Positions 59,358 to 64,000 of a DNA stretch of 64,000 nucleotides are shown here, piece after piece. Under the pieces are notes generated by a model. That model saw nothing but the letters and a program-made list of their open reading frames with translations, was not told where the DNA came from and made no database searches. The DNA lies in the NCBI GenBank assembly GCA_036677505.1, contig JAVBWK010000026.1:1-64000 (forward strand), written 5' to 3'. Every line of letters begins with the position of its first letter. Position 1 is the stretch's first letter. The position numbers and the translations under genes are program-made. Source of the stretch: UBA2227 sp036677505 (GTDB lineage Bacteria > Bacillota_I > Bacilli_A > Erysipelotrichales > Erysipelotrichaceae).

Positions 59358-60431
59358 CTACCGTATATATTTTAACTGCTTGTCAGATTTTGTCAATCGA
59401 ATACAACCATCTTTAATGATCAGAACATCATCTTCAATTCTGACACCGCCCAATCCGGAAATATAGATGCCAGGTTCGATGGTGATGACCATGCCCTCGC
59501 GTAAAATTTCCTGACTCTGCTGATTTAAACGCGGAGCTTCATGAATCAGCACTCCTAATCCGTGACCGGTACCATGTTGAAACTTATCCCCATATCCTGC
59601 AGCTGTTATGATATCTCTTGCGATTTTATCAATATCAGCAGTTGCAATATTCGGCTTACACGCAGCAAGGGCTGCTTGCTGGGCTTTTAAGACAATTCCA
59701 TAAATTTCAATCAGTTTAGGATCAGCATCTGAGCTCATGGCAAATGTCCGTGTCAAGTCAGAGCAGTATCCTTTGTATATTGCTCCAAAATCAATGGTTA
59801 CAAAGTCGTTAGGTTCAATGATTTTATCACTGGCGACTCCATGAGGCATCGCACCACGATGACCGGAGGCTACGATCGTATTAAATGAAAATGATTTAGC
59901 ACCAAGCGAACGGATTTTGTTGTATAGCATAAGTTCAACATCCGATTCTCTCATACCCGGTTCGATATTTTTGATTATAAATTCGATAGCTTCATCCGCA
60001 ATGTCTGCTGCCTTCTGCATGATTTCGATTTCTTCAGGCAGCTTGATCAGTCGCAACTCATTGAGATTGATACCGATCAGATCAGCATTTATGTGATTTT
60101 TCAACACTTCATGCTCAGAGACCGATAGCTGATCAATCTCAAATCCCAGTCTTGAAATATTCTCTTTTTCAAGACATTCATTGATCAGCCGATGTACCGT
60201 TGAATCAATATCATCACTTAGTCTGACCGTAAAATCCTTGCACTGATTAACTGCCTGATCATAATATCGAAAATCAACGAAAATATACTGATTCTTTTCT
60301 GTCAGCAGAACCGTAGCCGTAGTTCCGTCAAAACCACTGAGATAGAACTTATTGTGTGACGATGTTATAAGCATCGCCTGAACCCCTTGATCAGACCCGA
60401 TTTCAAGACATTTTTTTGTTTTTACATTCAT
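59358..60431 (-). CDS. M24B Xaa-Pro aminopeptidase (PepP/YqhT type)
   Basis: The 357-residue metallopeptidase removes the first residue from Xaa-Pro peptides. It has a creatinase-like N-terminal domain and the M24 metal ligands in TIDFGAIYKGYCSDLTRT (both Asp), HGTGHGLG (His), and IHEAPRL and TIEPGIY (Glu). GGTGAAT precedes the ATG. It is paired with efp, an old association of two proline-related functions that is conserved in Bacillus. Confidence 0.93.
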   Translation of the reverse strand: MNVKTKKCLEIGSDQGVQAMLITSSHNKFYLSGFDGTTATVLLTEKNQYIFVDFRYYDQAVNQCKDFTVRLSDDIDSTVHRLINECLEKENISRLGFEIDQLSVSEHEVLKNHINADLIGINLNELRLIKLPEEIEIMQKAADIADEAIEFIIKNIEPGMRESDVELMLYNKIRSLGAKSFSFNTIVASGHRGAMPHGVASDKIIEPNDFVTIDFGAIYKGYCSDLTRTFAMSSDADPKLIEIYGIVLKAQQAALAACKPNIATADIDKIARDIITAAGYGDKFQHGTGHGLGVLIHEAPRLNQQSQEILREGMVITIEPGIYISGLGGVRIEDDVLIIKDGCIRLTKSDKQLKYIR

Positions 60432-60455
60432 ATATTCACCACTTTCAATGCTTTT

Positions 60456-60484
60456 ATTATAAAACCTTTGAAACTGTGATTCAA
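60456..60484 (-). promoter_or_regulatory. promoter of pepP-efp
   Basis: Minus-strand TTGAAT, a 17-base spacer and TATAAT lie between comGG and pepP, so the pair is transcribed separately from the com operon. Confidence 0.75.
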
Positions 60485-60487
60485 TGA

Positions 60488-60856
60488 TTATTGATATTCA
60501 ACACTGAGGATGATGCTATTTTCAATATCATAGGTGACGATCATCATATAACACGAATCATCACATATCGTTACTTTTATTATATCATCGTACATTATTG
60601 ATACAGTTTTCGACTGAATCACAACCGTTTCATTGTATGACAAATGCACGTGATTTTTAATCATTCGAATAACTTCTTTCTCAACTTCAATCTTTTGCAT
60701 AGCTGATTTATAGTACTCCTGTTGAATCAGAGAAACTTTATGCAATACAGCAATGGATGCAATGGTTGAACTGAAGAACACGAAGAATGTCAAAACGTGA
60801 TACAAGATAAATCCTTTACGGTATTTCGAAACCGAAACTGAACGATTGATTTTCAT
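60488..60856 (-). CDS. comGG: ComGG-like minor pseudopilin
   Basis: The 122-residue protein starts with a basic segment and then K-G-FILYHVLTFFVFFSSTIASIA, a pilin-like hydrophobic helix. Position 5 of the mature form is His where pilins usually have Glu, a known feature of some ComGG proteins. AAAGGAG precedes the ATG, and it overlaps comGF by 41 bases. Assignment rests on position at the end of the comG operon. Confidence 0.7.
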   Translation of the reverse strand: MKINRSVSVSKYRKGFILYHVLTFFVFFSSTIASIAVLHKVSLIQQEYYKSAMQKIEVEKEVIRMIKNHVHLSYNETVVIQSKTVSIMYDDIIKVTICDDSCYMMIVTYDIENSIILSVEYQ

Positions 60857-61202
60857 GTACTCCTTTAATAGTTATTTCATTTTCATTTATCTCAAACACA
60901 CAGCTACTGACATTATCCAACAAAATTTCGTAACCGGGCTTTTTAATGATTCTTTGGTTATCTTCAACTATACAGAAAGTGCGTACATCCGTATCAAAAC
61001 AGAATCCTTGCTCAGTGATACGGAAATTGCTTCCCAATGTAATGAGCTGATCGAACTGCAATGAAAAGACATCGAGTTGAGATAAAGTAACAGGTCTTGG
61101 TATATTCAGTATGATTGTACTTAACGAGAAAATCATCAAAAATGCAAAACCTGAGAAAGAAATCGCAATCAGAGCTTCAATCAGTATAAATCCCCTTCTC
61201 AT
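60816..61202 (-). CDS. comGF: ComGF-like minor pseudopilin
   Basis: The 128-residue protein has the prepilin signature RRG-FILIEALIAISFSGFAF with Glu at position 5 and a variable C-terminus. It contains a cysteine pair (CFDTDVRTFC) that could form a disulfide outside the cell. Its start overlaps the comGE stop (ATGA), so it is probably translated by coupling; no strong ribosome-binding site is seen. Confidence 0.8.
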   Translation of the reverse strand: MRRGFILIEALIAISFSGFAFLMIFSLSTIILNIPRPVTLSQLDVFSLQFDQLITLGSNFRITEQGFCFDTDVRTFCIVEDNQRIIKKPGYEILLDNVSSCVFEINENEITIKGVHENQSFSFGFEIP

Positions 61203-61339
61203 CGGTTCAATACCATCAGTAACTGATGGCAGAGCAGTGTCATTAGTGATATGATGATAATCGACACAAACACCTCAATCAGTATGAATCCTGTCTGTGA
61301 TTTGAAAACGTCCGAAGCCGAGCCATTGTACAAGTTCAT
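61199..61339 (-). CDS. comGE: ComGE-like mini pseudopilin, 46 residues
   Basis: Translation of the minus strand from an ATG at 61339 gives 46 residues: a polar leader, the prepilin cleavage motif QTG-FILIE with Glu at +5, and the hydrophobic helix VFVSIIIISLMTLL, ending in LNR. AAAAGGAGGG lies seven bases upstream of the ATG. The gene overlaps the comGD 3' end by 65 bases in another frame and comGF by four. It fills the comGE slot of the operon, though Bacillus ComGE is about 115 residues, so the globular part is missing. Confidence 0.75.
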   Translation of the reverse strand: MNLYNGSASDVFKSQTGFILIEVFVSIIIISLMTLLCHQLLMVLNR

Positions 61340-61622
61340 ATGTCTTCCCTCCTTTTAAAAAGATAAAAGTTCTTGAAGTGTTGATATTTCCCTTTGCATT
61401 GAACCAACAGTTTTTTTCAGGACAGATTAATGAGTCCATCATAACTCTGTTTCTTGATGCCATAGCTTTAAGTTGCGTCGTTATCAGCGAATTTTGCACA
61501 TCAGAAACATTTTCGGATAATAGATGAGTTTCAACAGGAAAAATTATAGAAATGATAAGAAACAACAGAAGCAGTTCAGTCAAGATAAATCCTCTATTTA
61601 AGTCTGGCTTGATTGTTTTCAA
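61275..61622 (-). CDS. comGD: ComGD-like minor pseudopilin
   Basis: The 115-residue protein has the prepilin motif NRG-FILTELLLLFLIISIIF with Glu at +5. Two cysteines (ICPEKNCWF) may pair. The start is a TTG with GGGAG upstream, inside the comGC end (28-base overlap). It overlaps comGE at its own 3' end. Confidence 0.82.
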   Translation of the reverse strand: MKTIKPDLNRGFILTELLLLFLIISIIFPVETHLLSENVSDVQNSLITTQLKAMASRNRVMMDSLICPEKNCWFNAKGNINTSRTFIFLKGGKTYELVQWLGFGRFQITDRIHTD

Positions 61623-61887
61623 TCACAATCTCCCTTCCGTTTTGACAGATTTTGTGTTCTTCTTTTATTAATCCATCATCAGATAATTCGGTCATCGTCA
61701 TGGGATAACGATCATGTTCAAGTTTGTACTGAAGGATAGCTGAGTCAATCAGAGATAATTGAGATTTACATCCTGTATTTTCAATAACACTGATTGTTTT
61801 TGAAATATTCGGAATCGTAATCATCATTAAAAGTGTAATAGCCATCATGACAATCAACATTTCAATCAACGTAAATCCGTACTTCAT
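61594..61887 (-). CDS. comGC: ComGC major competence pseudopilin
   Basis: ComGC builds the transformation pilus. The 97-residue prepilin has a very short leader and the motif KYG-FTLIEMLIVMMAITLLMMITIPN, then DSAILQYKLEHDRYPMTMTEL typical of ComGC. GGGGG precedes the ATG. The prepilin peptidase gene comC is not in the window. Confidence 0.93.
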   Translation of the reverse strand: MKYGFTLIEMLIVMMAITLLMMITIPNISKTISVIENTGCKSQLSLIDSAILQYKLEHDRYPMTMTELSDDGLIKEEHKICQNGREIVIENNQARLK

Positions 61888-61896
61888 AGTTACCCC

Positions 61897-62847
61897 CTAA
61901 AATTTGGTACTGATCATATTTATAGGAATCTGTATAATCTGATAGAGTAGATAAGCCGTGAGTATAAACTGTAAGTATGCGATAGTATACAACATATAAA
62001 CGAAGTCGGAATATATTTTTATTACATAAAGTCTGCTGAAATGGATGTAGTTCAAAAGATATTTGTTAACCTGATTCGAAAATAGACCCATTTGCATAAA
62101 TATTTTAAAAGAGTTATCAGTTTCTACAGAAAGAATGGATTGAGTAAAAGATTGCCCTGACTGAAGTTTGTTTATGCAGCGCTGAGCCAATAAAACGGCA
62201 AATGGTTCATTACTGAACATGGAAGCGACTTTTAGTGCAGATTGTGTTGCTATACCGTGATTGATGCATTCAGAAAGTATGTGAGCAAATATTGAGGTTG
62301 AATACACGGTCAGTAAGTTATCCTTAAATCTCTCATGAAATTTCAGGTAAACAAGATTTCGGGTATTTGCATTTTTCAGTAATAACCAAAGGATTGATGT
62401 GATCAAAGCCATAACTGTAAAGGCAGTTACTATAAACAGTATCATAATGTCAAGCTGAAGAAACGCAGTTACCGCACTATCTGAATCTAGAAGAGTTTTG
62501 ATTCTTGGTATAAATATCATCCGAAAAAAGATAAGCGACATAAAACTTGTGATGATCAGAAATATCGGATACAGACAACGTTTCATCAGTTGCTCAAAGT
62601 CTTTGCTTTTCAGTTCTTTCAACGACTTCCACAATTTAAGGCACTGCTCATCTGACAGATATTTTCGAATATGTTGATATATATGATTTGATGAACCAAA
62701 GTATGATGAAGTCAATTCACTCAATGATGATTTCTTAAGATTTAAAATGACTTTAGCATTATCAAAATTACAGCCACCAGATAACAATGACAGAAGCATC
62801 TCAATATCCGACTCGTTGAATTGCTGTTTACTTGAAAAGAAATTCAA
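61897..62847 (-). CDS. comGB: ComGB, type II/IV secretion platform protein
   Basis: ComGB is the polytopic membrane platform of the competence pseudopilus. The protein of about 316 residues is T2SF-like with three to four membrane helices (IFLIITSFMSLIFFRMIF; ILFIVTAFTVMALITSILWLLL; a C-terminal helix near LQFILTAYLLYQII). The start is uncertain: GTG 62856 sits on GAGG, while TTG 62847 is eight bases from AGAGG and is chosen here. It overlaps comGA. Confidence 0.85.
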   Translation of the reverse strand: MNFFSSKQQFNESDIEMLLSLLSGGCNFDNAKVILNLKKSSLSELTSSYFGSSNHIYQHIRKYLSDEQCLKLWKSLKELKSKDFEQLMKRCLYPIFLIITSFMSLIFFRMIFIPRIKTLLDSDSAVTAFLQLDIMILFIVTAFTVMALITSILWLLLKNANTRNLVYLKFHERFKDNLLTVYSTSIFAHILSECINHGIATQSALKVASMFSNEPFAVLLAQRCINKLQSGQSFTQSILSVETDNSFKIFMQMGLFSNQVNKYLLNYIHFSRLYVIKIYSDFVYMLYTIAYLQFILTAYLLYQIIQIPINMISTKF

Positions 62848-63676
62848 ACTTCGCACCTCTTTCTCTCAGGTCATCACTTACAACCAATCGCTGAAATACG
62901 ACAGCTTTAAGTGTTTGATCTATGTCACTCTGTGGTATCCCGAATTCTTTGAGCCGATATTCAATCTGATTTATTGATGAGCAATGAATTGTAGCCGTCA
63001 CCAAGTGACCGCTATACGATGAGCGGATGGCTGCTTTCGCCTCCAATGGACCTCTGATTTCACCGATGACAATGATATCAGGGTCGTGTCTTAACAACTG
63101 AAAAATCACTTCATCAAAATTAAGACCTTGTTTTTTGTTAACCTGAACTTGCGTAAGATGATCGTAAATCTGCTCTATTGGATCTTCTACCGTATAAATC
63201 CGACGATTCTTTAGCGATCTCAACCAAGTGAACATCGTAGTCGTTTTTCCGCTGCCGGTACTTCCGCAAAATAATATCAGTCCGTTTACTATGCTATCCA
63301 GCCGATTGATATCACTTTTGACATTTGCGCGACTCAAATCTTCGATTTTGTCTGCTTTCTGAAGATTAAGGATACGCAAAACACCGCTTCTTGAGTAAAA
63401 AGTCTCAATGACTGAAAAGCGAAGGCAATATTTTCTTTTTTTTATAATGTACTCAAAGCTGCCGGTTTGAGGAATCATGTTCATAGAAAGATCAAGGTTC
63501 GCTTTATATTTGCAGTATTCATACAAATCTGCCAGCTTAACTGTTATCGGATAATCGATAAGTCCCTTCAGCGATCGCAGTAGAATCGAATTCTTATGAT
63601 CATCAAGCTGAAAATGAATATCTGTCGACTTCTTTGCAAGTGCGACTGTCAAAAGAGATTCAAGTTCTTTTTCCAT
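62828..63676 (-). CDS. comGA: ComGA, competence pilus assembly ATPase
   Basis: ComGA is the traffic ATPase for the transformation pilus. The 282-residue GspE-family protein has Walker A CGSTGSGKTTTM, the Asp box YTVEDPIEQ, Walker B IIVIGEIRGPLEAKAAI and the His box GHLVTATIHCSS. It is shorter than Bacillus ComGA (about 356), with little after the ATPase core. GGTGAT precedes the ATG. It is the first com gene; the region 63677-63718 upstream is AT-rich, and no ComK or competence sigma site was recognised. Confidence 0.93.
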   Translation of the reverse strand: MEKELESLLTVALAKKSTDIHFQLDDHKNSILLRSLKGLIDYPITVKLADLYEYCKYKANLDLSMNMIPQTGSFEYIIKKRKYCLRFSVIETFYSRSGVLRILNLQKADKIEDLSRANVKSDINRLDSIVNGLILFCGSTGSGKTTTMFTWLRSLKNRRIYTVEDPIEQIYDHLTQVQVNKKQGLNFDEVIFQLLRHDPDIIVIGEIRGPLEAKAAIRSSYSGHLVTATIHCSSINQIEYRLKEFGIPQSDIDQTLKAVVFQRLVVSDDLRERGAKFEFLFK

Positions 63677-63718
63677 GTTATCACCATTACTAAATTATGT
63701 AATTATCAGATTTCTCCT

Positions 63719-63749
63719 AAAAAAAAAGGACGGAACCTTATATTCCGTC
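63719..63749 (-). terminator. intrinsic terminator after the wall-anchored protein gene
   Basis: On the minus strand GACGGAA and TTCCGTC pair around a seven-base loop and are followed by about nine T. It separates the surface protein gene from the com operon. Confidence 0.85.
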
Positions 63750-63771
63750 ACTTCTTTTTAATCTTTAATTC

Positions 63772-64000
63772 TTAACTTCTTTTTTTCTGGATACAAGCAG
63801 CATCAGTAATCCGAGAATCAGAGCACCGATACCGAGAGCACTGTTGGAGTTATCCGAAGTATCCGGTAATGTTGCATTGATTTCGATCGTTACTGTAGCA
63901 ATTTCAGAATCTGCTTCTCCGTCATTGACTTTGAAAGTAAAGCTGTCTTCATAATTTTCGGAATCATCATGAGTGTAAGTAAATGTTCCATCAGGATTGA
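63772..64000 (-). CDS. C-terminal end of an LPXTG-like cell-wall-anchored protein (partial)
   Basis: The minus-strand frame ending in TAA at 63774-63772 runs to the window edge. It encodes an Ig/cadherin-like segment (DGTFTYTHDDSENYEDSFTF, VNDGEADSEIATVTIEIN) and then a sorting signal: LPDTS, a hydrophobic helix (ALGIGALILGLLMLLV) and a basic tail SRKKEVKN. The motif has Ser where LPXTG has Gly. The protein continues beyond 64000, so size and N-terminal function are unknown. Confidence 0.85.

Noticed and set aside
1..64000. CRISPR arrays, insertion sequences, tRNA or rRNA genes
   Set aside because: No regularly spaced repeats, transposase-like frames or RNA-gene sequences were seen; intergenic space is nearly all leaders, promoters and terminators.

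Overview
This 64-kb window is a dense stretch of chromosome from a low-GC Gram-positive bacterium (Bacillota). The evidence is PolC-type DNA polymerase III, the L21-Prp-L27 block, YlxR/YlxQ next to InfB, a ComG pilus operon, T-box, lysine and FMN riboswitch leaders, LPXTG-like surface anchoring, and gene order resembling Bacillus (comG-pepP-efp, yqhY-nusB-xseAB-ispA-dxs-tlyA-recN, yloU-yloV-recG-plsX-rnc, polC-rimP-nusA-infB-rbfA). The long charged tail on NusA and the missing genes in otherwise conserved blocks recall Erysipelotrichia-like lineages; that placement is inference. NfnAB and an FAD-dependent disulfide reductase fused to rhodanese suit a fermentative anaerobe.

Layout. 1-4260: rplU, prp, rpmA, obg, then ruvAB. 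4290-7670: a thiol/sulfane-sulfur island with thioredoxin, a cysteine-containing Crp/Fnr-family regulator, two single-domain rhodaneses (one a lipoprotein) and a CoA-disulfide-reductase-like enzyme with a C-terminal rhodanese. 7660-11134: a HAD phosphatase diverging from murG-murB-divIB. 11144-21372: asp23/yloU, fakA, recG, plsX, rnc, then galM-galK and nfnA-nfnB. 21447-30888: polC and the rimP-nusA-ylxR-ylxQ-infB-rbfA operon. 30887-35101 (minus strand): a block lying between rbfA and truB-ribF, made of a radical SAM protein, a lysine-riboswitch-controlled amino acid ABC transporter and a TtcA-like enzyme. 35174-39492: truB-ribF, then a T-box with a probable arginine specifier in front of a second amino acid ABC transporter. 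39500-50203: yqhY, nusB, xseAB, ispA, dxs, tlyA, recN, dinB, xerD, deoB. 50278-64000 (almost all minus strand): two uncharacterised membrane/surface proteins, a CCA-transferase-like protein of about half normal length, a YugP-type protease, hup, gpsA, der, cmk, an unknown membrane protein, FMN-riboswitch-controlled ribU, efp, pepP, comGA-GG, and the C-terminus of a wall-anchored protein.

The most unusual items are an EF-P that lacks the canonical loop lysine, the short CCA-transferase-like protein, the rhodanese island with a candidate operator over its regulator's start codon, the arginine T-box in a chromosome that has no argR between tlyA and recN, and comGE, a 46-residue gene overlapping comGD. 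No rRNA, tRNA, CRISPR array, insertion sequence or prophage was seen. Apart from the rplU leader (1-331), the only gaps near or over 300 bases are the lysine-riboswitch leader (34097-34366) and the T-box leader (36979-37337), both annotated.
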